In this document: positions 52,105 through 63,539 of the stretch, one piece after another
Numbering within the stretch: position 1 is the first letter of the stretch
Layout: the number at the start of each line of letters is the position of its first letter
NCBI GenBank assembly: GCA_001972305.1
Contig: BDDD01002676.1
Location: 103,023-167,022 of the forward strand
Direction: 5' to 3'
From: Cephalotus follicularis
Lineage: Eukaryota; Streptophyta; Magnoliopsida; Oxalidales; Cephalotaceae
Length of the DNA stretch: 64,000 bases
Program-made: the position numbers and the translations under genes
The notes under the pieces: model-generated
Databases searched by the model: none
What the model was told of the DNA's origin: nothing
The model's input: only the letters and a program-made list of their open reading frames with translations

Positions 52105-54776
52105 TGTAACGCCCGTGATTTTCGTGTATTATAATTTCACAATGTAATTGTACTTTGAATTGTGGAATTAATAAAAGATGGGCTTCTGAATTGGATGATG
52201 TTGCTTTAAATCTTTTATGTACTTAGAAGTGTGATTACTTGGTGATTATACTGGAGGCATTCGACTGGTATGGAGGGCCAGCCGACTGGAGGGCTGCATG
52301 TGTGGGCAGTCGGCTGGTGGGATGAACCAGTCGACTGGCCAACTGTCGTGACACTTGGCAATAGACTGCCAGGCGACCAGCCGACTGCCAGGGAAAGGCA
52401 GCCGACTGGATCACATGTTATAACTGACAGTGGAAGAGGAGGCCATCTGTGCTTCATGCAGCCGAGAGGATGGAGAGAAAGGACACATGTGAATCATGCA
52501 AGACCTCATGGGGCAGAGAAATTGGCCTTGGGTGTGTGTGCTTGCATGTGAGGGGAAGGATATGGCATTTAGTGCCATGTGAAGAGGGGAGGAAGAAAGA
52601 GAGAAAAAGGCTCTGCATAAAAACGTCTCAATCATCCTTCTCGTCCTGGTACTGTTGAGTTGAGAATCACAGAGACAGTAGAGAGATAACCACAAAGAAA
52701 AGAGAAAAGAGAGTGGTTGTCCTTTGTTGAAGCTTAGAGCTCAAAGTGGGAGCTGTCCTTGGAGCTGCTGGACTTGGAGTTGGAGCTTCTGGGGAGCTCT
52801 AAAAGCCACTGATTGGAACGAAAAGGGGTGGACTTACAGATTCCTAACTTGGAATCAAAGGTAGGGGAAAGTTGAAATGGCAATTTGAGTTTAAACTTGT
52901 TGCATGTTCCATGAATTGCAATGCCTGGTTATGTGACTTGTAGCTACTGGTTTTAGGACGTAATTGCCACTGTTTTGAGAGCTGTTATGCTTGTTACTGT
53001 GAATCAATGTGATTATTGTGCATGCATGTTGAACCTCTTATGGCTTTGGCTTGCATGATGGAATGAGTGTTAATGAGTTGTTATATGGTTGATATGATAA
53101 CCTGTAAGTTGTATTACCTGTTCCGAGCTTAATGCTATCTGCTTAACATGATCCGTGGGAGTAGTTAGAACAATTTTATGCCACTGGTTTGCAGAGCAGC
53201 CGACTGCCGAAGAAAGGCAGTCGACTACTCATTGATACCAGTCAACTGCCAATGGAAAGCAGTCGACTGCTCATACTTCTCACTGCCCAGAAGATGGAAA
53301 TCTGGGAATTTTCTCGTGTGTGAGTACTGGAGCAGTCGACTATTGAAGAACAACAGCCGACTGCCTAATGGACAGTCGACTGGTAGAAGGAACCAGTCGA
53401 ATACTCATCCTGATCGACCTAGAACAGTCAACTGGAGAGGATTCCAGTCAACTGGATGGCTGCTGCTTGCTTAAAACGATGCGAAACGATCCCGTTTCCT
53501 GTTAGAGTGCATTTGAGCATTTGTATGCATTGCATATGCACTGTTTACTACCTGATTGTATACTGTTTGTGAATTGTTTATGATTTCTAAAGTTTTGATG
53601 TTTAGAAATGCATATATGAACTCGGAATGTGATATTTTGAGTATGGAAATATGTATTGATTAATAACGTACTTTCGAAAGAACTGGTAAACAATTCACAC
53701 TACTGAAACTGTTTAAAGGTATTTTCTATTGAAATTATATATTTCAAATGTTGTCACTTTTGGAAACACTTTGGAAATAACCTGCCTGTTGTGGATCAAA
53801 TCGATCACTACTGTCTATTGTACTGTACCACTTGAATTCACTGTTTGCTCTATGAATTGCTATGTGTTTGTGCTTGAACCACTAGTTGCATGGCGGAGAC
53901 TGCCAACGCCGACTAGTGGAGGGTTGACCTAGGGGCCAGGAGTATGGCTGGGTAACTCACTGTACGGTTGCCTCGCTCGGTTGCCTGATGTAGGGGCCGG
54001 AGTGGGAGTGTAGCGTGGGGCCAGGAGTTGGCGGCGCTACACATACTGTCTGTTGTGGTCCTATGTGGACATACTGACTGTTGTTGTGGTCTCATGCGGA
54101 TATACTGTACTGCCTGTTGGTCCTTCTCGGACATTACTGTGTTTGATGATATAACCCTGGCCGGGTTACTACTGTACTGTGCCTGCATACATATATTTTC
54201 TTATATATGTACCCACTGTTATTTTACTGTACTGTTAAAATATATATATTTCTCATATATATATATATATATAAACTGGTTTTCCTACACTGTATCATTT
54301 ATGCATTCATATCATGACATGCATTTAAAGTTAATCCCGAACTGCTTTTATGACTTAGCAGAGTGAGGACAAAGGCTAACTCCCTACTTTACAGATTGAT
54401 GCAGTGGACCGGTTGGACTGACATGGATGAAGACCAAGTTGTTAAATTCTTGTTTCTGCTTATTCTCCTGCTTTCTATTAAACCTATGTTGGTTATGTTT
54501 TTCGGATGTACCGTTATTATGGTTTTGTTTCTGAAGGATTTTGTTCTTGTACTGTAATTCACGCTCCGTTTATGGGCGATTAACAATGTAGGATTATTTG
54601 GGGTAGCGTGCGGTATGGGACGCACGTTACAAGTTTACAGCTTATGTTCTGTTATGCTTCCGCAACTGTTGTACTTTGGAAAATGTTTTAAGTTTTTATG
54701 GTTTTGCATGAGCTATGTTTTATGTTAATTGCCTTTACCGCTTTAATGTTACGTTTCTCTTGAACGGGGTGTGACA
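52105..54776 (+). repeat. Solo LTR, 2.7 kb, with perfect 5-bp duplication
   Basis: It begins TGTAACGCCCGTG and ends GGGGTGTGACA. CAACG flanks both sides (52100-52104 and 54777-54781), proving retroelement-type insertion. There is no primer site or internal region, so it is a solo LTR left by LTR-LTR recombination. It carries two clusters of CAGTCGACTG-type motifs (52258-52410 and 53192-53455), a splice-donor-like AAAGGTAGGGG (about 52858) and AT tracts (about 54236-54272). Confidence 0.9.
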
Positions 54777-55261
54777 CAACGTGTCTTCTATGCTTGGACA
54801 TTTCGTATGTCAAGCAACTGCAACTTGGTAAAACCATATGTCATGCAAATGGATATGGTAACAAATGATCATGGCGCCAAAGAAAGGAAACAGGATCTCT
54901 ATTATGGGAATGAGATCCCTTTGACATGTTTTCATTATCTGGTAGACGTGATGATGATCCACATTTGGTGGATCATATCTTTGGATGCTTGGATAGCATA
55001 TAGAGAAGAGAGAAAACGTTTTGGTTATAAGTGTGTGTGTGTCATTCTTGAACCTGGACGTTTTGCTAGATGCTAGTAACATTGGTTTGCAACGGTTTTG
55101 CAAAGACAGAGTAAACATTGGTTTATTGTTCTTAGAGAACAAAAGAGAGAAAAGAGTGAAAGCTCAATACCGTTACATAAACACCACTTCTTGATTTCTA
55201 TAGGTGGTGTACTGCTTTCATTGAGCATTACATTCCCTGTATTAATCCTAGAATAGGATTA
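54777..55261. repeat. Hairpin cluster, third block
   Basis: Stems: GAAGAC (52095-52100) with GTCTTC (54783-54788), now split by the solo LTR; 54792-54815; 54833-54859 (ACCATAT); 54893-54918 (GGATCTC); 54954-54976, a copy of the ATGATCCAC hairpin at 51951; and 55243-55261 (8-bp stem TAATCCTA, loop GAA). Confidence 0.85.
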
Positions 55262-55561
55262 GTGTTATAGGAATTGTTTTACACTGGTTATTTTGTGGCT
55301 GTTCGTTTCTGAGTAAAAGCTTGAAGTCTCAGAATGGAAACTTGAAGGAAGGAGTTGGTTGCTCGGTATAAACTCTATCCTTCTATGTATGTTTATATTG
55401 TTTATCTGGGCTGTTGATTAGCGATCATAGGATGTTTATATTTGTTTATGGTGTTTGAATATGGGATGTTCTTTGTTTTGAGCCACTTTAATGAAAATTA
55501 AAGTTGAACAACCTATGTACGTAATGCCTAAAATGACTATAAACTTGTTTTTATTCTAACA

Positions 55562-57165
55562 TGGGGGGTGCCGAGTCTGCGGCAAACTCTGATCAGATGG
55601 TGTGCGTGTGGACTGAGACCCCATCATCTGCGTCATTTGAGCCATAAAAGTCTCCAACTTCAACTCTACCCGGTCTATCTGCTGGCGAAGCTCTGAGACT
55701 GCGTTCGGCCTTGAGCCGGTCTGTGATGGCTGTGAATAGAATGGGCGACTCTGACCTCCCACTCTCGACTGAGTACCTCAAAGTGCTTGTGGTATCATCT
55801 TCATGGAAGTCATGTAGTCCCCCAATCCTCGAATCTTGCCCTTCCGCGGACCTCCAGTCGCCTCTGTCAATGCCACAACGTGGAAGGGAGCTGCCCTACT
55901 AGTACCGTAGGGCCCCTCCACAGTATCGACCCCGGCAGCAGCCCGGTACTTCTCCTACAAAAAAATACAAGATTAATCAGTTAAGTGATTGACATATAAA
56001 GGGTAATTGACATATTCATTTCAGTTTGTGACTCACCATCCTCTCCATTATAATAGGAGGTGGAAGAGTATCATTTCCCGCCTTCCGATGGGTTTCGTAG
56101 TATACATCCCCAATCATTTTCTCCTTGCCCCCCTGCAAGTCAAATGCAATTTCGAATTAGTTTGAAACACAAATTAAATTTATTAAGCACCATAATTATA
56201 AATTAAGTTTATTACTTATCACAATCTAAAGTTGTCTTTCCATCGTGTGACTACCGCCAGTGTAGGTAGTGTGTGCTTCGTTCGCCCTATTGGTGGCATT
56301 TGTTCTTGCCCGCTTCTGAAAATCCTTGGACATCCACCTATTCACCATTTCATCCCACACTGGCCGTGGTATCTCTGTAGGGCCATGCTGCATGCACTCA
56401 GGGCTCATCTGCTGCACACCAGTGTCGGTCATTGCCTTCCTCCTATAGTTACGCATCCACTTTGGGTAATTATCTTGCACGTAATTATAGAATGGAAGCC
56501 TGCTGTGTGCATTAGATGGAAGAAAGTGGAAGTAGTCCTACAAAACATCAGTGTCAAACAACGAGTTTAAAAAAAATCCTGAATAATATTGATTGTTAAC
56601 TGCAACAGTTTTACCCACCAATAGCTTCTCCCACAGTAGTTCCTTCTCTGAATCAGACCACTGGCTCCACGTGATCCATGGCTGTAGTATTCTGTTCTTG
56701 ATGATGGACGCTATGGTGTTCTTCACGTCCATCACCTCAAAACACCTGCAATTAAACAAATATTAGCACCAACATCATAGGTTAGTTTTAAAAAAATATA
56801 CTTAAATTACTAGTTACTTACCCATTGGCACTAATATGCCGAATAGGCCTAGAATCAGCCTCCTACAGGGGCAAGTCCGCCCCCCTACTAGCTCCCCTCA
56901 TCCGTCGCTGATGGGAACCTGATTAAAAAACATGGTTACGTTTCACTGTAAACATATATAACAAGACATAACAAAAAAGTTTCGATAATACGAAAAACAG
57001 TTTAAGGTCAAATATCGTGACATAACAAATTTCCTTACTAGTACTGGGAACATCGGTATCCTACTCCCGTGTGTCTAACTCTATGGAGTCCGTCTTGGGA
57101 CTCGTAGATCCGGAAGGTGTGGTGGAATCTCCAGGAATAGAGGAACGCGTGACTCTGCGAGGCAT
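55562..57165 (-). pseudogene. CACTA TNPA-type gene (Ptta/En/Spm plant transposase), C-terminus displaced
   Basis: It starts MPRRVTRSSIPGDSTTPSGS on minus at 57165. The Ptta/En/Spm-type block lies at about 56480-56226 (PRPVWDEMVNRWMSKDFQKR, then NATNRANEAHTTYTGGSH). A C-terminal coiled coil, LRQQIDRVELKLETFMAQM, lies at about 55690-55630. Intron-like AT-rich gaps separate the blocks. The last exon is at 45437-45567, across the nested insertion. A stop in the first exon (near 57067) and the insertion make it non-functional. The protein normally binds the subterminal repeats and helps excision. Confidence 0.75.
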
Positions 57166-57304
57166 ATCTGCAAGAACTCACAGTATTTAAAAATGATACA
57201 AACTACATACAGTTGTCCTACTATATATTATCAAATTACAATGTCGTGACATAACAAATTAGAAAACAGTATTTACTACATATACTACACTATTAACTTA
57301 CAGT

Positions 57305-58473
57305 TTAATCTATGCTATCAATATCCATGTCGTCGTGACTATTGGAATCATCTTTCATCGCTCCGTCCTCCTGACTCGTGTCAGAAATATCGTCTTCCCA
57401 TTCATCTTCCTCATTATCCGTATTGTCGTGGTCTGACGTAGGATCCCTTATTTGAACATTTGGAGGTAATACTACCTCCTCCCATTCCCCATCTCCTCGA
57501 AGGGAATCTTCGCTTGCAGGATTTAAATCAGCTGCAAATGATCGTAGTAGACCGGTGACGACATCTTCTTGCAATGTCATATCCATACCCAAAGCGTCGC
57601 CATCTTCTTCTTCATAATCAGGAAGGCTGTAGGCATTTCTGGATTTCGTTTTTATCACAGTCATCCACCCTTTGTACCTACGATCGTTGGACATGCTGGG
57701 CGCGTAGAACACCTGCACAGTTTGACTTGCTAGCATGAACGGCTCGTATGTGGGGAGTGCATTTTCTGGGTTCAGACGAACAATCCCAAACTCATCCACT
57801 CCGGTACCTCTCTCCAAAGTGTCAACCCAATCACACTTGAATAAAACAACTTTGTTGTCCTTTCCGTATAAATTGAGCTCCACAACGTCGACCAAGGCTC
57901 CGTAGAAGTCCTACAACTATCATTCCAAGTGATTCCCTTGATCATTACACCCCAATTTTGAGTTGTTGATGTCCTCGATGCATCTTTAATGTGAAACTTA
58001 TACCTGTTAATGACATACCCCTTCTACGACCTCACTTTTGGTACAGGTGCACTTGCTAAATGTTGTAGACGGGCGTCAACTTCATTGTCGTTCTTAACCT
58101 ATTAAGTGTGCAATGTACACACGTAACATAGAAATCAACATCAACAATTAAAAATCATGAAAGTTATAAACGCTTTGTAGACATATTATGGCATTACTTA
58201 CACGGCTTTGAAACCATTTCACAAAGTGTGCATCGCGTTCTTCTTCAATTTGTTTGGGGATAATGTTAGGGTTTGATTCCATGACTAGTTGTTCATACTC
58301 ACTACCGCAAAGAATATAAGTGAGATACGTTCAAATTGAACAATTCGTATAAATAGAGTATAAACTTAATACAATATATATGTATACTTACTTAACCAGA
58401 GGGTTGACTTTATCGTAGTTCCGAAGGATGTACAAATATGCAGCCTCGTATTCTTGGTCTGTCATATATCTGT
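57305..58473 (-). pseudogene. CACTA TNPD-type transposase, C-terminal part (DUF4216-like)
   Basis: The uninterrupted frame 57895-57305 reads VVELNLYGKDNKVVLFKCDW, then GWMTVIKTKSRNAYSLPDYE, then an acidic tail ending DDMDIDSID. Upstream on minus are YMTDQEYEAAYLYILRNYDK (about 58465-58400) and ERDAHFVKWFQSRV (about 58245-58205). This is the C-terminal module of the Transposase_21/DUF4218/DUF4216 proteins of plant CACTA elements. Frame breaks occur between blocks. The reading continues upstream at 61076 beyond a solo LTR. Confidence 0.85.
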
Positions 58474-61075
58474 TGTAATGACCAAAATTTTCATTAGAGA
58501 TATTATTATGGAATATGATTGCTATGGTTAAAGTTGGCAAATGTTTCAAGGGATCCGTAATATGACCCTAACGCTTGGGGGGTTCGAGGGTTCCGCTCGG
58601 GGGCATCGCCCCCTGAAGAAAATTGAAATTGACTATTTGTATATGTGATGGAAATGGAAGAAAATTGGATAAAGCGCTGACGGTGTGCGGTTAAGCAGCG
58701 ATGCTTTGGTAGTCAACCGACAACGCTTAGCACTCTTCTAACGCCGGTTAAAATCAGGGCATTTTCAATTTGGACAAATTCCTCTAACCGGCGACGCTTG
58801 GTGCAACCGGTGACGCTCCAAATGTAAGTTTCGACGCTTTGAAGTCAAGCATTGAGGTTGACATGGACGAGACTTAAAGCGGCGACTATTTGTAGGAAAG
58901 TGTCAACGCTTTAGTCGAGGAGAGAGTTGAATAACTTAAGTCAAGCCCGTAAGTGGGGTCGCTTGGACATAAAGCGGCGATGCTTTTCCCTGTATCAGGT
59001 GCAGAATTCTAGCTTTGTGTCACTTGTGGAGTAATTAAATGGATTGAGGGACACTTGTCAATCAAGGAAGTAAATAATTATGATATTTTGATGTTAAGGG
59101 ACATGTGTCATCAGCTGAAGGTAGAGAAATGAGCACATGGGCAACTCACTCACATGGGTGACATCACTTAGGGGCAAGGTGTCCTAATGACTCACCATGC
59201 AAAGCTTGGCCTCCAAGTCTCTCTCTCTCTCTTTATATATATGTGTATTCTTGGCTGGTAAAGGGTTGTTTTCTGCTGAGAATGGAGAGGAGAATTCATG
59301 GGAGAGCAAAAGATAAGGAGATCAAAGTAAGGTAAGGAAATTCCATACCCATTTTATCAAAGTTTCCTCTGTTTTACTTCCAAATTATGCAGCAGATTGT
59401 TTTATTCATATCTTGCTCAATTCTTGATGAAATTTCAAATGGTTTAATTTTTTAGAAACTTCAAGATGTCTTCTTTAAATGTTATGTTTTATACTTCTCT
59501 AAATTCTATCTAATTCTTGATGAGAATCCATGTTTGATTTTACTGCTCATGTCTTATTTTCATATGGAACCAGCCACTTTAAAAATTCATAACGGATTCG
59601 ATTCTCAGGAAATTTTTATGAACTTGAGCTTTCTGAATTTGTAAAGATGTCTACTTTAATCTTTATATTTAAGTTTTCTCTGAAAGTATTAATTTCTATA
59701 TGAAATTCAAGATTTAGAAATGTTATGCAAAGATGTTTTATGAATGTTTTGAGTTAAATTACTCAAAGTGATGAAAATGTTTATGAATTGTGAAAGAAAT
59801 TTTTTACGAAGTTGTTTATGAATGCTTTGAGCTGATCACTCAAAGTATTAAGAAATGTTTTATGAAATGATTTTATGAAATGGAAATGGTAACGAACTGA
59901 GATGAACAACTCCTGAATTGCGATCCAAGGAGGATTAATCTAGTAAAGATTAATGTTAATGGAGCGAGATGCTCGATGTTAATGGAGAGAGATGCTCGAT
60001 GTTAATGGAGCGAGATGCTCATGGACATGCATGTGATGTAAGGATAGTAATCGGGGAGTGCACAATGCCCCAGTGAAGCAAATGTTGAAATGGTTCAATT
60101 GGGTCCTTTATGTTTTATGACCCCTCAGTTATTTATGAAATGATCTGAATCATGAGATATGATCAGATAAAGAAAATAAATGTGAAATATTCTGGTTTTA
60201 TAAAATATACCAGAAAATGATTTTAATGACGTTTTCAAGTATGGCTGGGCTATATACCAGCAAAAGAATGATTTTGGAAATGTACTAGTTTTATAAAACT
60301 AGAAAATGATTTTCAATGATGTTTTAAAATGTATGATTGCAAACGTTTTGATAAAGATTATCAAAAACAACGGAGTTCAATGATGTTTTACGACTATGAT
60401 CCTTACTAGGCTATTTGAGCTCACTCATTTCAATGTCTTATTTTCAAATGCTTTTCCAGGAGACGTCGAACGTAAAAGTGCGAGTTTTAGAAGAAGTTCG
60501 TAAACGAAGTATCGGAAAGGAAGTATGTTATGCTATGAAGTTTTATGCTTAATGTCATACGTTAATGTTTTCCTCCATGTAACGTTTTATGATAGACGAT
60601 GTATAGATGTTAAAGTAAGGAAATGAATGTTATAGTTTATGATGTTTTCATGTATGATAATGATATCAAAAGTTATAGAACATACCTGAGAGTATGAGAA
60701 GTTAATGGTAAATGTGAGAAATGAATATGACTGTTTTATGATGTAATAAGTTTAGGTTTTTCGCTATGAAATGCTATATGTCAAATGATGTACACATGCA
60801 AAGGTATTAGTCACAATCATGATAATGAGAATATGATATTTTAAAATTTGGTGTTCAAAGTTATAAGTATATTGTGATCCTGTGAAGCTATTGAATATGA
60901 TGTGATGTTTCCGTAGAGTAATGATGTTAGGTTTTAAATTTAAGTTAAAAATTGAATGGTCAATGGATCGTTAAATGATTAAACGATTTGATGGTTAATG
61001 GTTCACCCCACGTAACGCAACCGATCCTTGTAGTTCACTTTGAGCAATTAGCGGGCTCGGGTCGGGGGCGTTACA
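58474..61075 (+). repeat. Solo LTR, 2.6 kb, inserted in the CACTA transposase
   Basis: It begins TGTAATGACC and ends GGGGGCGTTACA; removing it rejoins transposase sequence on minus. TATA is at about 59230, with splice-donor-like AAGGTAAGG at about 59329. GCGACGCTT-type motifs lie at 58674-58985, and a 23-bp unit (GTTAATGGAGCGAGATGCTC...) is repeated three times at 59955-60023. The flanks (TCTGT left, GTTCTCTGT right) do not give a clean duplication. There is no coding sequence. Confidence 0.8.
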
Positions 61076-63433
61076 GTTCTCTGTCTTGCCCATTGCTTTA
61101 CCTGGAGGAGTAAATATGGATAGCAATCCGTTACTAGCAACGACGCCCCCATTCCAGTTTCTCTCAGGTCTATTCAGCCTCGTCGGAACATCAGGTTAAA
61201 AAATAATACCAACAAAACGTTGTCAACTCGTGAACGATGTATGCCTCGGCGATCGACCCTTCCACACGAGCTTTGTTCTTGACCATCTTCTTTAGATCAA
61301 ACAGCTCTCTACAATTAAATATGTAATTAGAATGCATGACAAAGAGATGAATATTTTCCGAAAGAGAAACAACGAGTAACTGTTCCTCTCAATGGGATAC
61401 ATCCATGTATTCTAAACCGGTCCACATACTTTCACTTCGTAAGCTAGGTGGACGAGAAGATGTTCTATCGAATAAAAAAACGATGGAGGAAATATCTTCT
61501 CCATTTTGCAAATTGTTTGCACAATGTTACTCTGGAGCAAGTCCATATTCGCAGTACTGTTGGATGTTGAGCATATGTTCCGAAAAAAATTACTGACCTC
61601 GGCCAACACCTCCATGGTATTTCTCGGCAAAAACTCAGAAAATGCAATCGGAAGAAGCCTCTACATGAAAACATGGCAATCATGGCTTTTCAATCCCGAA
61701 ACCTTACACTCTGAAACATTCACACATCGACATATGTTTGAGGCGTATCCATCTGAAAACCTGGTCTTTGTCATCCATTCACAAACTTGTTTGACATGTT
61801 CACTGTTCAGTGAATATTTTGCTGGTGGCAATATGAACTGCCCATCCACTTCTTCTGCATGCAGTTCAAGTCTTATTCTCAACTTTTTCAGATCAAGTCA
61901 AGCTTGTACGTGGTCCTTGGATTTTCGCTTCACATTCATGACCGTGTTGAATATATTTTCAAACACATTCTTCTCGATGTGCATGACGTCCAACTTGTGT
62001 CTGACTAGTACTTTACTCCAATAAGGAAGTTCAAAAAAGATACTTCGCTTAGTTCAATTGTGTACTCTCCCGAACCCAAGAATCTTACTAGTTGGTACAC
62101 CTTTTCCAAACACAACTTCATTAAACTCGGAGAGTTGATCCTCTACCTCTTCCCCTGATAACCTCTCCACACCCACCTCGGTCACCCGTCGACCCTTCAA
62201 GAATTTTTTATTGTCTCTTCTAAACTGGTGATCTATGGGTAACGATTGACAATGACAGTCAAACCACGAACATTTCTGACTATGCTTCAATCTAAAACCC
62301 TTGGTCCGACCCATGCAGTAGGGGCATGCCAAATGACCATGAGTACTCCAGCCTGACAGCATTCCATAGGCAGGAAAGTCACTAATCGTCCACATTAAAG
62401 CTGCCCTCATCTAAAAGTTCTTCTTATGCGATGCATCATAGGTTTCAACTCCAGTTTCCCACAACATCTTCAACTCGTCAACGAGTGGACGCAGAAACAC
62501 ATCAATATATTTCCTTGGGCTTTTTAGTCCATGTATAATCAAGGATAAGAACATGAATAGCTTCGTCATACACAACCAAGATGGAAGATTGTATGGAAAA
62601 ACAAAAACAGGTCAGCTAGAGTAAACACTACTACTAACCCCAAAAGGACAAAACTCGTCCGTTGCTATTCCTATTCTAACATTGCCAACCTCTGTAGCAA
62701 ATGATGGAAAAGTAATATCAAAGTGCTTCCAAGCTCCACCGTCAACCTGGTGTACCATTCCCACTTCGTCACTGTCATTATCCCTCCTCTTCTTACTATG
62801 CCATCTCATATCAGCAGATGTTTTGTCTAATTGAAACAACCTCTGAAGTCTTGGTGCCACTGGAAAGTGACACAAAACCTTGTAAGGTACATGTTTCTTT
62901 CTCTTTCCGCTACCGCTAGGTTTGAATCTAGGATGATTGCATGTTGGACACTCTGTAGCACACTTATGCTGATCCCCGTAATACAACATACAATCATTGA
63001 CACATGCATATATCTTTCTGTAGTCTAATCCCAATGTCTTCATAATTTGTTTCAGCTTGTAATAAGACTCCGGCAACTTCTCATCCTCAGGCATTCTGCT
63101 ATTAACGATCTAAAGAATTTCATCGATCCCTTCGTTGGGAATCCCGTACTTAGATTTGACATTCATGAGTCGCGTCATCATAGACAGCTTGGTGTGTTTT
63201 TTACAGCCATTCCACAATGGTTCGTCCGTATGTTTAAGCAGGTCATAGAACTTCTTTGCATTGGGATTCGGAAGTTCATCGGTCATCTCGTCATGTTCAC
63301 CAGTGTCAAACTCGAACCCCCAACATCCATTACGAGATCAACAAAAGGATTGCTCAGACCCGAGGGGTCTAGCTGCTCTACTGCAGCCCGACGACGTTCT
63401 CTTCCTTCCCCATGTTGATCCCACAACATGTAA
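61076..63433 (-). pseudogene. CACTA TNPD-type transposase (Transposase_21), N-terminal and central part
   Basis: On minus, from 63433 down: the start region with DLVMDVGGSS; DEKLPESYYKLKQIMKTLGL; the zinc-finger-like IYACVNDCMLYYG with CATECPTCNHPRFKPSGSGK; CHFPVAPRLQRLFQ; GNVRIGIATDEFCPFG; MRAALMWTISDFPAYGMLSG; GHLACPYCMGR; and the DUF4218 part (FILPPAKYSLNSEHVK, PRNTMEVLAEVSNFF, HLLVHLAYEVKVCGPV). These are in the order expected for plant CACTA transposase. Several frameshifts and stops interrupt it, and a solo LTR splits it at 61075. It is not functional. Confidence 0.87.
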
Positions 63434-63539
63434 TGGGGGGGTGAAACCCTTCTTCAATAAATGTAATCACACTTCAAATCGAGTTCCAAACGCCCTTAAC
63501 TTGCAATGGCTATAAGGACATTTTATCGTACTATTCCAG

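Larger units (their letters stand above)
45568..55561 (+). mobile_element. Angela-like long LTR unit with two nested insertions
   Basis: With the Copia (46787-51699) and the solo LTR (52105-54781) set aside, about 2.4 kb remains, starting TGTTACATTATG and ending TTATTCTAACA. It has no coding domain. Its text (for example TACCTGGCCAGGTTATGGCG and CTATTGTCAGGATAAAGTAT) resembles long LTRs of the BARE/Angela Copia group, recalled from memory. It carries many short perfect hairpins. No convincing 5-bp duplication was found, so the ends are approximate. It interrupts the TNPA gene of CACTA no. 3. Confidence 0.55.
44893..63530 (-). mobile_element. CACTA transposon no. 3, transposase-bearing, heavily interrupted
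   Basis: The left end (TACTACTAAAAAACAGGG) is a worn CACTA terminus followed by CCTCGCCGTTGACTCAAC and GAGGGCATAGCGAG words (44935-45180), shared with the 3' end of CACTA no. 1. On minus it carries a TNPD-type transposase (63433 to 57305) and a TNPA-type gene (57165 to 45437), in the usual order. It is split by the Angela-like LTR (about 45568-55561) and by a solo LTR (58474-61075). The right terminus was not found before 64000. Without insertions the visible element would be about 6 kb. Confidence 0.8.
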
